DNA of 64,000 nt from Streptomyces sp. M41(2017). Its GTDB lineage: Bacteria; Actinomycetota; Actinomycetes; Streptomycetales; Streptomycetaceae. The notes under the pieces were generated by a model. That model worked only from the letters and a program-made list of their open reading frames with translations. It searched no databases and was not told the DNA's origin. The stretch covers positions 22,584-86,583 of the forward strand of contig NZ_MWFK01000005.1 in assembly GCF_002078175.1 (NCBI RefSeq). Reading direction: 5' to 3'. A program made the position numbers and the translations under genes. This document shows, in pieces, positions 8,379 through 16,782 of this stretch. Positions within the stretch are counted from its first letter, which is position 1, and each line of letters opens with the position of its first letter.

Positions 8379-10006
8379 CGCAACACCACCACCCGTCCCG
8401 ACTTGCCGGTCTTCTTCTTGCCGAGCCCCTTGGCCATGGCGTCTACTCGGGCTTGCCATGCGAGGACAGCAGCAATGGCGGCGTCGATCTTCTTCGGACT
8501 GTCGGGGTGCTCTTTCATGATCTGGATACCGCTGCGCGACTCCCGCCGGCGAGAGTTCAGGATGTGCCTCGTCAGCACGCTCGACCCGTCGTGTGAAAGC
8601 TCCCCGTCGACGACGCTCGACCGGAACTTCTCCAGCGCGCGCACGATCTGATTGGAACGACCTCCGGTCATCCACCACTCGATCGGATGCTGAGTCGACG
8701 ACTTGAGCTTCAGTCGGCGCCCGTGATCCGCCTCCCACTTCGCCACATGCGACTCCCACCTGGCCGGGTCCGCATACATGCCGACGACCTTGTACTCGCG
8801 GAACGCGTCCTCGACGGCTGCCAGCACCTCGACAGTGGGGACCTGCCAGTCCTGGCCAAAAGGCCCGTCAGGCTGCTCCCAGCAGCCGAGAAGGAAGAGA
8901 TGACCGTCGGACACCCGGCAGCCGACCAAGGCGGTGGCGTCCGTGACGCCGCGGTTTCGTCGCCGCGAACCGTCGAAACCAAGGACAATCTCCTCGCCGC
9001 GACCGACGACCTTGTCGGCGGCGGCTACGCCAGCCCACTCGGGCTGCGAGATCCACGAGTCGGATGCGTGAGTGATCTGATTGAGGAAGTCGGCGCGGGC
9101 CGTCTGCGGGTCTGTACTCGGATCCCAGATCGTGGCAACGATCGTGTCCAGGTCGACGTGCCCGCCGTTACGGTCGGCCGAGTCGCCGTAGGTGTACGCC
9201 AAGCCAGCCGTAAGCGACTGGCGGTCCGTCATGTCGGTCTCAGGCGGGGCCTCGCGATGGTCGTAGTACAGCCCGTCATCCCGAGCCCGGCCCTCCCGGA
9301 TCTTGGCCCAGAACGCCGCCGACTCCTCTGCTACCGATCCCTCTCCGGGAGTGAAGGCGTTTGGGGACTCGATGGTCGTACCGCCGACCTTCGCGGCGTT
9401 GATACGCATCGTCTCCGCTAGCCGGTTGCCGCGGTTCGAACGCACCCACTCCTCGGTCTGGTCCAGCACAGCGAAGACCGGCTTGTTGCCCTTCACTGTT
9501 CGAGCCGACGACGTGATCGGCTCGATCCTCCCCCGTGGCAGATTGACGAAAGTGTCCAGCGGCTCCAGGCCCGGATACTCGTCGATGACCGGCCCCTGCA
9601 GCATCTCCAGCAGCGGCGCCCACGTGTTCTTCGTCTGGGTCTCTGACACCGCGGCGATCTGCACCAGTGGTGTGCGCACCTCAGACCACGGCTTGCCGAC
9701 AGGCTGTCCATCAGCGTCCCAGCCATCTGGGACCACCGGGCCGAGAGCCTCAACGATCGCCAGTGCTGCGAGGAAGGGGCTCTTCCCCCACCCGCGCGGG
9801 CGACTGATGACCCCTCGCCGGAAGCGTCGCTTTCCGGTACGTGGGTCGATCTCGTAGTAGCGGAGGACAAAATCCTCCTGCTCCGGATACAGCAGGAACG
9901 GCTCGTAGTCGCCTCGGTCCGGAGCTGCCAGCATCTCCGAGATCCAGTCGATGACCTCGAATCCGAGGGTCGGGACGGCTCCGGGCTCCGACGGCTTCCA
10001 CGGCAT
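8375..10006 (-). CDS. Terminase large subunit
   Basis: 543 residues. N-terminal packaging ATPase with a Walker A-type RPRGWGKS at residues 69-76 and a Walker B region PVFAVLDQTEEW near 177-187. C-terminal RNase H-like nuclease with acidic residues in VLGFDGSRRR (D345) and GMYADPARW (D413). It cuts and translocates the phage DNA. It starts one base after the small subunit stop. Length and motif order are normal for actinophage TerL. Confidence 0.95.
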   Translation of the reverse strand: MPWKPSEPGAVPTLGFEVIDWISEMLAAPDRGDYEPFLLYPEQEDFVLRYYEIDPRTGKRRFRRGVISRPRGWGKSPFLAALAIVEALGPVVPDGWDADGQPVGKPWSEVRTPLVQIAAVSETQTKNTWAPLLEMLQGPVIDEYPGLEPLDTFVNLPRGRIEPITSSARTVKGNKPVFAVLDQTEEWVRSNRGNRLAETMRINAAKVGGTTIESPNAFTPGEGSVAEESAAFWAKIREGRARDDGLYYDHREAPPETDMTDRQSLTAGLAYTYGDSADRNGGHVDLDTIVATIWDPSTDPQTARADFLNQITHASDSWISQPEWAGVAAADKVVGRGEEIVLGFDGSRRRNRGVTDATALVGCRVSDGHLFLLGCWEQPDGPFGQDWQVPTVEVLAAVEDAFREYKVVGMYADPARWESHVAKWEADHGRRLKLKSSTQHPIEWWMTGGRSNQIVRALEKFRSSVVDGELSHDGSSVLTRHILNSRRRESRSGIQIMKEHPDSPKKIDAAIAAVLAWQARVDAMAKGLGKKKTGKSGRVVVLR

Positions 10007-10007
10007 G

Positions 10008-10487
10008 TCAGCTCCCCGTCGACTCCTCCGGTGGCGGAAGCGCACGAAGAACACCGCGGCGCTCCCTAGCCGACCGGCCACCCTCGGGCCTCTTGCTATC
10101 GGCTTCGTCGGCCTGCGCGAACTGCATCCGCAGTCGCGCCCTGTCCTCCGGAGTCGCGCCGAACTTCGCCACCCGCAGTCGCAGCTCCCCGGCCGCCGAC
10201 ATCTCCCCCGACCACAGCCGGGCATGCACGACAGCCGTGTCCAGGAGGAAGTCCCAGTCGGTCGACGAGAAGTGCTCCGCCTGGGGCGACGCCTTCCACA
10301 TCTCCCACCAGTCCAGCGTCCTCGCCGGCCACGCGTACTCGACCAGATCGCCGTCCTTCATCACCGACAGGGTCGGGAGTTCGGGCGGCTCGGCCTGCTC
10401 GAAGCGCAGGATCGTCTGAGCGTGCGGGTCCTTGCTATGCCCAGCTCGCCGCCTCGGGTCCTTCGGCGCGGGTCCGCGGCCAGCCAT
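10008..10487 (-). CDS. Terminase small subunit
   Basis: 159 residues. The N-terminus MAGRGPAPKDPRRRAGHSKD is the familiar actinophage TerS start, followed by TLDWWEMWKASPQAEHFSSTDWDFL and a C-terminal helical, charged tail. The ATG at 10487 has GGAGGTGAG upstream. It recognises the packaging site and recruits the large subunit. The non-coding region directly upstream is the most likely binding target. Confidence 0.9.
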   Translation of the reverse strand: MAGRGPAPKDPRRRAGHSKDPHAQTILRFEQAEPPELPTLSVMKDGDLVEYAWPARTLDWWEMWKASPQAEHFSSTDWDFLLDTAVVHARLWSGEMSAAGELRLRVAKFGATPEDRARLRMQFAQADEADSKRPEGGRSARERRGVLRALPPPEESTGS

Positions 10488-10843
10488 GAGGCTCACCTCC
10501 GCCCGTCTGATCTCAAGATCCAAATTCCCCAGACCCAGGGCCGACCTCAGCGCGTATACGGCCCCGATCCCTGAAGATCGCGGGGAGGGGGCATGCCCCC
10601 GGGTGGATCATGGTGGAGCCGGCCGATCAGGATCCCTAGTTCGATCATGGAATTTCAGGCCTTGCCGATCTTGCTCATCTCGATCATGTTCGTGTGTTCG
10701 AACTCGCTTCGTTCGACTGATCGTTCGATCGAGCCTTCGCTCACTCGACCTTGATCCCGAACGTGCGATCGAGTCATGCCTCACCGCGACCACGACCTCA
10801 GGCCTGCCCGACCACGACCCCTAGGCCGGCGCCGCCCTGCCCC
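10488..10843. other. Non-coding region with 13 GATC sites: candidate packaging (cos/pac) or late control region
   Basis: No credible gene lies here. GATC occurs 13 times between 10517 and 10770, far above chance in such GC-rich DNA, in related contexts (TCGATCATG twice, CGATCGAG twice). A perfect 14-bp palindrome, GGGGGCATGCCCCC, lies at 10587-10600. Base composition is visibly less GC-rich than the genes around it. Its place directly before the small terminase gene suggests a cos or pac site, or a late promoter; the function is inferred. Confidence 0.5.
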
Positions 10844-12046
10844 TCACCCGTACCGGTAGGCGGTGACGTCGAGGGTCTGGCCTGCCGCGACGAGGAGCCC
10901 TGCGGTGACGGTGACCGTGAGGCCGGCTGCCGTCTGGGTCCCTGCCTTAACGGTTGCTGTGGCCTTGCCGATCAGCCCTGAAGTCTGCGCGATGTCCACG
11001 CTGTACGTGCTGCTCGGCATGGGCATGGACCACGTGATGACCTGGTCGTAGCTGGCACCGAGCGCGATGAGAGGCAGCGTCGGAACGGCTCGCCTGATCG
11101 CAACGGTCTTGGCCTTGAGCGCTGCGACGTCTGTCTCCAGTGCTGTTGCCCTGCTGGCAACGGCTGCTGCTGCAGTGTTCGCCTGGTCGGCTTTGGTGCC
11201 GGCGGTTGAGGCTGCCGCCTGTGCTGCGGTTGCTGCGGCTTGGGCTGTCCCCGCTGCCGTGGCCGCACTGTCGGCCGTGGTCTTGGCGCTGGCAGCCGTG
11301 GTGTTGGCTGCGGTGGCTTTCGTGGCGGCGTCTTGTGCCGTGGTCTGCGCCGAGGTGGCCGCGTTCTGTGCAGAGCTCGCCGCGTTCTTCGCGGTGGCGG
11401 CGTCCGAAGTGGCTTGTCCGGCGGCCGTCTTGGCCGCCGCTGCGTCCTTGCTTGCCAAGTTGGCGGTCGACTGGGCGGTATCCGCCGCAGTCTTGGCGTC
11501 CCGCGCGTCGGTCTGGGCCGTGCTCGCTGTGGCCTTCGCCTGACTGGCGTCGGCCTTGGCGGCCGTGCTCGCGGTCTGCGCTTGGTCGGACTGCGCGAGG
11601 GCCTGTGCGGATGCGTTGCTCGCCGCGGTCGCCGTGGTGCTGGCCTGCTGGGCAAGGACTGTCGAATCCTGGGCGACACCGATTGCGGTGCTGGCCTTGT
11701 CGTAGGCGCCCTGGGCCTGGACACCTGCGGAGTCCGCGTCGGCTTGTGCTTCAGCGATGAGCGGCCGGAGGGCCGCGGTCGCCTCCTCGGCTTGGTCGAT
11801 GAGGCCTTGGAGGCGGGCGTGTTCGATGCCGGCGTTCTGCTGGATGGGGGCGAGTTGGGCTGCGATGTCGCCGAGGGTGGCCATGCGCGTGGCTATCTCT
11901 GCGGCGAGCGCGTCCTGATCGGCCTTCTGTGCGGCGAGCCGCTCCGCGACCTCGGCGTTGTCGGCGAGTGCCGCGTTGGCGACGGTATCGACCATCGCTT
12001 TGGTGGCGGCGTCGGGCACCTTGGGGCTGTAGCTGGTGCGCCTCAT
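10844..12046 (-). CDS. Ala-rich coiled-coil fibre-like protein
   Basis: 400 residues. After a short N-terminal domain, residues about 60-300 are dominated by Ala, Thr, Ser, Asp and Lys in repeating small blocks (TAQTDARDAKTAADTAQSTA type), predicted as a long, probably trimeric, helical rod. The last 90 residues form a beta-rich tip (YDQVITWSMPMPSSTYSVDI ... TLDVTAYRYG). This head-rod-tip plan suits a tail fibre or spike. ATGA overlap with the upstream gene. Placement upstream of the terminase is unusual for a fibre. Confidence 0.7.
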   Translation of the reverse strand: MRRTSYSPKVPDAATKAMVDTVANAALADNAEVAERLAAQKADQDALAAEIATRMATLGDIAAQLAPIQQNAGIEHARLQGLIDQAEEATAALRPLIAEAQADADSAGVQAQGAYDKASTAIGVAQDSTVLAQQASTTATAASNASAQALAQSDQAQTASTAAKADASQAKATASTAQTDARDAKTAADTAQSTANLASKDAAAAKTAAGQATSDAATAKNAASSAQNAATSAQTTAQDAATKATAANTTAASAKTTADSAATAAGTAQAAATAAQAAASTAGTKADQANTAAAAVASRATALETDVAALKAKTVAIRRAVPTLPLIALGASYDQVITWSMPMPSSTYSVDIAQTSGLIGKATATVKAGTQTAAGLTVTVTAGLLVAAGQTLDVTAYRYG

Positions 12047-12342
12047 GCCCGGGTCACCGACACCTTCGGCGTCCCGGCCGAGATCAGTTTGACGACGGTC
12101 GGGCCTGCGGTGGGCGGCTCGACTTGCGCGGAGCTGATGGCGGCGGGGAGGACGCGGGAGGCGCGGCCTTCGACGGCGGGGTCGCTGCCGTCGACGGTGA
12201 AGTAGATGGGCGCGGCGCCGTCGTGGGAGAGGACTTCGATCTCGTCGACGTCGTCGGGGAAGTGGATGGTGGTGACGGTGCCGGCGTCGAGGGTGACGCC
12301 GTGAACGCCCCACTCGTCGGCTTGGACGGTGTAGCTAGCCAC
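12043..12342 (-). CDS. Small beta-rich putative virion protein
   Basis: 99 residues, no recognised domain. The sequence alternates short strands: MASYTVQADEWGVHGVTLD, TIHFPDDVDEIEVLSHDG and APIYFTVDGSDPAV. This resembles small decoration or fibre-base proteins. It overlaps the coiled-coil fibre gene by ATGA and is probably co-produced with it. A structural role is inferred only from neighbours. Confidence 0.6.
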   Translation of the reverse strand: MASYTVQADEWGVHGVTLDAGTVTTIHFPDDVDEIEVLSHDGAAPIYFTVDGSDPAVEGRASRVLPAAISSAQVEPPTAGPTVVKLISAGTPKVSVTRA

Positions 12343-12586
12343 GGCGTCCTCCGCGCATTGCCTTGGCGTGGGCGCTGGTGGTCATGCCGGTGGCGGCCAT
12401 GTGCCGGAGCTGGCAGTAGCCCTTGGCGCGGGCGCCCATGTACTTGGAGAGCAGACGGTTACAGCGGGACCAGTCTCCGGGTGTGCCCCAGCGGATCTTG
12501 GCTGCGCCTTCGCCGCGGGTCCAGTAGTTGCGGAGGGTTTGGGCGTTGCCGCGGTTCTTGCGGCTTCCTCGACCCTTGCTGGCCAC
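12335..12586 (-). CDS. Small basic conserved phage protein
   Basis: 83 residues, strongly basic. It begins MASKGRGSRKNRGNAQTLRN and contains WGTPGDWSRCNRLLSKYMGA and GYCQLRHMAATG, a pattern met repeatedly in actinophages near terminase genes. One Cys/His pair (C..LRH) is present. It overlaps the following gene by eight bases. Function is unknown; nucleic-acid binding is plausible from charge. Confidence 0.65.
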   Translation of the reverse strand: MASKGRGSRKNRGNAQTLRNYWTRGEGAAKIRWGTPGDWSRCNRLLSKYMGARAKGYCQLRHMAATGMTTSAHAKAMRGGRRG

Positions 12587-12592
12587 AGATCA

Positions 12593-12811
12593 TCACTCCT
12601 TCTGCGGCGCGGGCTCCTGGTGTGCGGGTTCCTGTTCTTCGTCTACCCGTTGGATCTGGGCGCCCAGTCCTGCGGGGATGGCGAGGCAGATGCCGTCGGT
12701 GTCTTTGAAGACGGCCCATCCGTCGGTGATGACGAGGTGGAGGTGGGGGTCTTCGATGAGGACGTCTTCGCGTTTCTGGTCGCGCGGGTGGACGATCAGG
12801 TAGGCGGGCAC
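12593..12811 (-). CDS. Hypothetical small protein
   Basis: 72 residues with a strand-rich N-terminal part (MPAYLIVHPRDQKREDVLIE, HLHLVITDGWAVFKDT) and a Gln/Glu/Pro-rich tail. No known family recognised. It overlaps the upstream gene by 16 bases and lies 6 bases before the small basic gene, so it is part of the same leftward operon. Confidence 0.55.
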   Translation of the reverse strand: MPAYLIVHPRDQKREDVLIEDPHLHLVITDGWAVFKDTDGICLAIPAGLGAQIQRVDEEQEPAHQEPAPQKE

Positions 12812-13002
12812 GCGGTCTCGCCTTCGTATTCGACCTCGATCTGGTGTGGATCGCTGGCTCGCGCGGGCAGGGTCACGGTCACCTTGGCGTTCTCGGGCAG
12901 CATGAAGCCTGCTCGTTCAGCGAGGACGCCCGCGTAGTACGCGAGCTCATCGACGTTCGGGGCCTCGTCTTCGAGGTGGAGTGAGAAGCGGATGCTGGAC
13001 AT
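12796..13002 (-). CDS. Hypothetical small protein with late-type start context
   Basis: 68 residues (SIRFSLHLEDEAPNVDELAY ... VTVTLPARASDP). Function not recognised; two strands flank a helix. The start at 13002 is set by an AAGGACCCGCGCCATG context, one of six late-region starts sharing the CCCGCGCC block. It overlaps the downstream gene by 16 bases. Confidence 0.55.
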   Translation of the reverse strand: MSSIRFSLHLEDEAPNVDELAYYAGVLAERAGFMLPENAKVTVTLPARASDPHQIEVEYEGETACPPT

Positions 13003-13013
13003 GGCGCGGGTCC

Positions 13014-13301
13014 TTAGAGGAGTCCGGGGTGCTGCTCGGCCGGCCGTGTCCGTCCGGGTCGTGGGTTGGCGCGCTGGGCGTCGTTCCCTTCCCGGCTGCT
13101 CTTCTGTGCGTGGCATTCGGCGCAGACGCCTTGGAGCTGCTTGTGGTCGTCGGTCTTGGCCTTGATGTGGTCGCAGTGCGTCGAGGGCCGAACGCCGCAT
13201 AGAACGCAGGTCGGATTCTTGGCCAGCGTCTCGGCGCGAAGGCGGGCCCAGTTACTGGGCAGCCGGCTCTTACGGTCCGAGTTCTTCCAGCCGCCGCTCA
13301 T
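13014..13301 (-). CDS. HNH endonuclease
   Basis: 95 residues. Zinc and active-site pattern: CVLCG, then HCDHIKAKTDDH and LQGVCAECHAQKSSREG. This is a complete small HNH fold: paired CxxC elements with a central D-H-I metal-binding motif. HNH proteins next to terminases support cos cleavage in HK97-like phages; here the gene is about 2.5 kb upstream of the small terminase in the same orientation. A homing or stand-alone nuclease role is the alternative. Confidence 0.82.
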   Translation of the reverse strand: MSGGWKNSDRKSRLPSNWARLRAETLAKNPTCVLCGVRPSTHCDHIKAKTDDHKQLQGVCAECHAQKSSREGNDAQRANPRPGRTRPAEQHPGLL

Positions 13302-13303
13302 CG

Positions 13304-13504
13304 CTACTCCTCGGGGCTGCGTTCGGTGTCACTGCCGAGTGCCCAGTTGGCGAAGCCGGTGCGTTGCCCGGTGGGGCTGCTGGCGACGACAACGCCGTAC
13401 AGGCGGATGGCGGCTGCTTCGGCTTCGTCGAGTGCGCTGTCGCCTTGGGCTTCGACGGTGATCTCGCGGACGCCGTCGGACAGTTTGACGGTGACGTCAG
13501 GCAT
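13304..13504 (-). CDS. Hypothetical small protein
   Basis: 66 residues: two strands (DVTVKLSDGVREITVEAQGD) and a helix (SALDEAEAAAIRLYGVV). No family recognised. It overlaps the upstream coiled-coil gene by eight bases and ends two bases before the HNH start. Confidence 0.55.
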   Translation of the reverse strand: MPDVTVKLSDGVREITVEAQGDSALDEAEAAAIRLYGVVVASSPTGQRTGFANWALGSDTERSPEE

Positions 13505-14225
13505 CGGTCGGCTTGGCGCGGAGATTGGCCACTTCAGCTTTCAACTCGGCGAGCTGGGCTACATGGTTGTCCCTGAGGCATTCGCTTGATCGTTTCATGC
13601 CTGCGAGGGTCTGCGCCGCCATGCTGAGGCGCTTCTCTGGTGTGACCTGGTTCCATCGCGCGATGAACTGTCCGGGGGTGGGTGCGACGTCGGGACTCCA
13701 GCCGGGTTCTTCGCCTGTACGAAGCCGCTCCAGTTCCTCTGCCTGCATGTTGCGTTCCTTGCGGATTGCGGCAGCGGCGTTGCGGATGTCGTCCCAGTCG
13801 CGGAGCGGGTCCATACCGAGCGCGTCGGTGAGCTCGCGTTTCCACTTGGCGAGCCGGTCCATGTCGCGGGCGATGTCGGTGCGCTCGTTGGCGGCCTCGA
13901 CGGCGCGGGCGCGCAGTTCGTCGGCCTGTGTCCAGTTGACGGGCTTGCCAGCGATGGTCATCTCGTAGCGGGCATCCCCTGGCAGGTCGCCGCGTGCCGG
14001 GTCGAGGTACGCACTGGTGTCGTTGGCGGGGATCTCGACAGTCTCGGGCGTGACGATGACAGCTCGTGCCCCGATCTGCTGGGCGATGTCCCGCCAGTAG
14101 TCGCGGTACGGCACGTCCGGTCCGATGGCGACACGCTGCGGGACAGACTCGTCGACGACGAGCACGAACGGTGCCCGCTCATCGTTGGCGCCTTCGGGGA
14201 GTTCGAGGATCTGCAGGCGGGCCAT
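13497..14225 (-). CDS. Hypothetical protein with coiled-coil C-terminal half
   Basis: 242 residues. The N-terminal 100 residues are alpha/beta (RLQILELPEGANDERAPFVL, ARAVIVTPETVEIPA). The rest is charged and helical (ADELRARAVEAANERTDIAR, MQAEELERLR, VAQLAELKAEVANLRAK). No catalytic motif stands out. It shares one base with the preceding gene's stop at 14225. A virion or assembly role is possible given the late-region setting, but unproven. Confidence 0.6.
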   Translation of the reverse strand: MARLQILELPEGANDERAPFVLVVDESVPQRVAIGPDVPYRDYWRDIAQQIGARAVIVTPETVEIPANDTSAYLDPARGDLPGDARYEMTIAGKPVNWTQADELRARAVEAANERTDIARDMDRLAKWKRELTDALGMDPLRDWDDIRNAAAAIRKERNMQAEELERLRTGEEPGWSPDVAPTPGQFIARWNQVTPEKRLSMAAQTLAGMKRSSECLRDNHVAQLAELKAEVANLRAKPTDA

Positions 14226-14440
14226 CAGACGTCACCTCCGTCTACCGGAGGGAGGGCGGCGTTTTCGATGAGGTAGTTGCCAGCCTCAACGAGGAATTCA
14301 CCGAGGGCTCGGTATACGTCTTCGGCATGGAGGGTAGTGCCACGGAGCGCAACGGAGAGGGTGCCGATGCGCCCGCCGATGGGGACGGCTCCGGGCAGGC
14401 AGGTTGTGACGTCTACGGGTGCTTCGATTTCTGCAGCCAT
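14225..14440 (-). CDS. Hypothetical small protein with conserved start context
   Basis: 71 residues, no recognised domain; a helix DVYRALGEFLVEAGNYLIEN dominates the C-terminal half. The start is defined by AGGAGCCCGCGCCATGG, the best copy of a start-associated sequence shared by several neighbours. Co-operonic with the genes on either side. Confidence 0.6.
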   Translation of the reverse strand: MAAEIEAPVDVTTCLPGAVPIGGRIGTLSVALRGTTLHAEDVYRALGEFLVEAGNYLIENAALPPVDGGDV

Positions 14441-14456
14441 GGCGCGGGCTCCTGGG

Positions 14457-14702
14457 TCAGAGGTCGTCTTCGGCGGCGATGACGATGCGGCGGGCGAACA
14501 GGGTCAGCGTGACCGTGACCGCTTCGTCCTCACTGATGTCGTGCACGCGGATCTTCGTGCCAGCCGGCATTGGGATCTCCACGCCGTTGATGCGCACTGC
14601 GCTCGGCACGAGGATTGGAGCGGCGCCTTCATGCCGGTCGATGATCTCGATGTCGGCGCCGCGTCGCTGGGGCGCCTCGTCCTTGCTGGTGTCGATGGCC
14701 AT
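14457..14702 (-). CDS. Hypothetical small beta-rich protein
   Basis: 81 residues. The C-terminal half consists of strands (ILVPSAVRINGVEIPMPAGT, AVTVTLTLFARRIVIAAEDD). No family recognised. The start carries CGGAGCCCGCGCCATGG, the shared late start context. Possibly a small virion-associated protein. Confidence 0.6.
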   Translation of the reverse strand: MAIDTSKDEAPQRRGADIEIIDRHEGAAPILVPSAVRINGVEIPMPAGTKIRVHDISEDEAVTVTLTLFARRIVIAAEDDL

Positions 14703-14720
14703 GGCGCGGGCTCCGTGGGG

Positions 14721-15104
14721 TCAGTGCGGGTCGATGGGCACGGTGACGAGTCGTAGCGGGTGGTCGCGCTCGTCGAGTGCCTGGAGTGTGAAGGTGAGCA
14801 GTGCGCGGAGCAGGGCTCGTTCCCGTGCGCTGCCGGGGAGCCCGCCGACCTGGTCGACGACGCCGATCGTCTGCCCGTCGGAGTGGCCGTAGACGAGGCT
14901 GACGGGGTTCGGCGCGTAGAGCTTGGCGTACTCCTGCGCGTACTCGTTGAGAGTGCGCATGAGGTCTTCGCCGTCGATGGCGTGGCAGAGGGAGCAGATC
15001 CGGACTGAGGCCGACGCGTGCGCGGGCTTGTTGTAGGACCAGGAGTGCTCGCAGAGACTCTGGGCGCTCATCGCCTGGTGTTCGGGCATGTCAGGGGAAG
15101 CCAT
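14721..15104 (-). CDS. Hypothetical protein with Cys/His motif
   Basis: 127 residues. LCEHSWSYNKP and RICSLCHAIDGEDL give a possible single zinc site; a helical C-terminal half contains ARERALLRALLTFTLQALDE. Related small Cys-containing proteins are frequent in actinophages but have no known function. The start has a variant of the shared context (AAGGCCCGCGCCCATGG). Confidence 0.55.
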   Translation of the reverse strand: MASPDMPEHQAMSAQSLCEHSWSYNKPAHASASVRICSLCHAIDGEDLMRTLNEYAQEYAKLYAPNPVSLVYGHSDGQTIGVVDQVGGLPGSARERALLRALLTFTLQALDERDHPLRLVTVPIDPH

Positions 15105-15125
15105 GGGCGCGGGCCTTCCGTGGGG

Positions 15126-15320
15126 TTACTCGGCGGCTTCACGGCCGTCGAGGCTGTGGTGGGTGTAGACCCAGCCGTCGGATCCGTCACCCATCGGGCT
15201 GGGGCTGGGCGTGGGTCCGCACGGGCAGAGGTCGGTGAGGTCGCGGACGAGCAGGTCGTCGAGCGGGGCGACGTGGACTTCGTTGCCGCCGGTCTGCTTG
15301 GCCAGCCACTGCCCGCTCAT
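15126..15320 (-). CDS. Hypothetical small protein
   Basis: 64 residues starting at the ATG that overlaps the epimerase stop (ATGA). It contains EVHVAPLDDLLVRDLTDLCPCGPTP, with one CPC motif, and a HHSLDGREAAE tail. No family recognised. Translational coupling to the epimerase suggests it belongs to the same operon, not necessarily the same pathway. Confidence 0.5.
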   Translation of the reverse strand: MSGQWLAKQTGGNEVHVAPLDDLLVRDLTDLCPCGPTPSPSPMGDGSDGWVYTHHSLDGREAAE

Positions 15321-16183
15321 GCGGCGAGCGCCCGCGCGATGCCTTCTTCGAGGCTGACGCGAGGCTGGTACACGTCGAGCATCCGCTTCGGGTCGCACAC
15401 GCGGTGGTGGACGCCTTGGGGTGCGGTGGCGAGGTGCTTCAACTCGGGCTGGTAGCCGGCTGCGATAGTGACGAGGCCGGCGAGTTCGTCGAAGCTGGTC
15501 GCCCTGCCCCAGCCGATGTTCATCGGCCCGGTGGCGTCCTGGTCGACGGCTGCGAGGGTGGCGCCGACGAGATCCGAGATGTGCACCCAGTCGCGCGTGC
15601 TACTGCCGTCGCCCCAGATCTCGAACGGATCCTGCCGCTCGCGGGCCCGGCGGATGAACGCGGGGAACGGGTAGCAGTCGTCTTGATCTTCGCCGTAGCC
15701 GGAGAACGGCCGCAACGAGTGGACGCGGCAGCCTTCGGCTTCGGCGTACTGGGCGAGCTGCTCCCCCGCGAGCTTGGCGAGCCCGTAGGTCGCGTCGGGT
15801 CGTCCGGGCTGCTCGTAGTTGATGTCCGTCTCGACGAGCCGGTGGATCTCGCCGGGCTGCTGAAGCGCGACCGGGTAGGCGGCTGAGCTGGAGAAGTAGA
15901 CGGCGCGCGGGGTGCCGGTGCGGATCAGCCACCGGAAGTACCAGGCGTCCAGCGCTAGATTGGTGGCGACCCCGAGCGGCGATCCGTCGATGCTGGCCCG
16001 GCCGCCGACGACTGCCGCGCAGTGAATGGCGAGGTCGTAGGGCCGCTGGTCGAAGCGGTACAGATCGAGTGCGTCGCGGCCGTCGATGAGGTCGACGCCG
16101 GTGACATCGTCGCCTCGCTCGTCGAGTGCGGCGTGCAGGTGGCGGCCGACGAAGCCCCGGTGGCCGGTGAGGAGAACGCGCAT
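15317..16183 (-). CDS. NAD-dependent nucleotide-sugar epimerase/dehydratase
   Basis: 288 residues, extended short-chain dehydrogenase fold. The Rossmann motif TGHRGFVG is at residues 6-13; the catalytic set is the Ser region FSSSAAYP and the YGLAKLAGE (YxxxK) motif; DWVHISDLVGA follows. Closest in style to GDP-fucose synthase or UDP-hexose 4-epimerase enzymes; the exact sugar cannot be assigned. The start shares bases with the methyltransferase stop. It forms a cassette with the adjacent methyltransferase and GT2 genes, so it likely supplies the sugar they use. Confidence 0.85.
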   Translation of the reverse strand: MRVLLTGHRGFVGRHLHAALDERGDDVTGVDLIDGRDALDLYRFDQRPYDLAIHCAAVVGGRASIDGSPLGVATNLALDAWYFRWLIRTGTPRAVYFSSSAAYPVALQQPGEIHRLVETDINYEQPGRPDATYGLAKLAGEQLAQYAEAEGCRVHSLRPFSGYGEDQDDCYPFPAFIRRARERQDPFEIWGDGSSTRDWVHISDLVGATLAAVDQDATGPMNIGWGRATSFDELAGLVTIAAGYQPELKHLATAPQGVHHRVCDPKRMLDVYQPRVSLEEGIARALAA

Positions 16184-16782
16184 CAGCCGGCTGCCTTGAC
16201 GGCCCGGTAGACGCCCCAAGGCAGGTGGCTGTCGATGGGCTCCAGTCCGATCCGCGCGCACGCCTCGTCCTGCTGTTCCTTGGACCAGGTGGTGACGCCG
16301 ATCCAGCTGTCGGCTTCGGCGGGCTGGTCGCTGAGTGGCCAGTCGAGGACGAGGATCCCGCCGAGTTTCGTCGCGGCCCGCAGCTTGGCGACGATGTTGA
16401 GGCAGTCGCTGTAGCTGTGGTGGATGAGGACGGCGAGGCTGTAGACGGCGTCCATTCGGCGGCGGCCGAGGTGCTTGGCGATGCCGTCGGCGTCTGCGAG
16501 GACGGCGTCAGCGTCGGGGAGGCGTTCGGCGAGCCGTTCGAGCATGCGTGGCGAGGAGTCGACGGCGGTCACCTCGTAGCCGAGGACGGTCATGGGGATG
16601 GCGACGCGGCCGTCACCGCAGCCGAAGTCGAGCACCTTCGCCCCGTCGGGGATGACGGTGGCGAGCATCTCCGCCTGGTCCTGCCCGGACTCCCAGTACG
16701 CGTCTTCGGACACGCGGCGGAGCGGGTGAATCGCTTCGGGGTCGGCCTGATCCCAGGCCTGGATGACAGCTTCGGCGGTCAC
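16183..16782 (-). CDS. Class I SAM-dependent methyltransferase
   Basis: 199 residues. SAM-binding motif I is VLDFGCGDGRVAI, motif II VTAVDSSPRML, then AVLADADGIAKHL and MDAVYSLAVLIHHSY. This resembles small-molecule or sugar O-methyltransferases, not DNA methylases: no DPPY or PCQ motif. It overlaps both neighbours. Inferred role: methylation of the sugar, or of a precursor, handled by the adjacent epimerase and glycosyltransferase. Confidence 0.82.
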   Translation of the reverse strand: MTAEAVIQAWDQADPEAIHPLRRVSEDAYWESGQDQAEMLATVIPDGAKVLDFGCGDGRVAIPMTVLGYEVTAVDSSPRMLERLAERLPDADAVLADADGIAKHLGRRRMDAVYSLAVLIHHSYSDCLNIVAKLRAATKLGGILVLDWPLSDQPAEADSWIGVTTWSKEQQDEACARIGLEPIDSHLPWGVYRAVKAAG

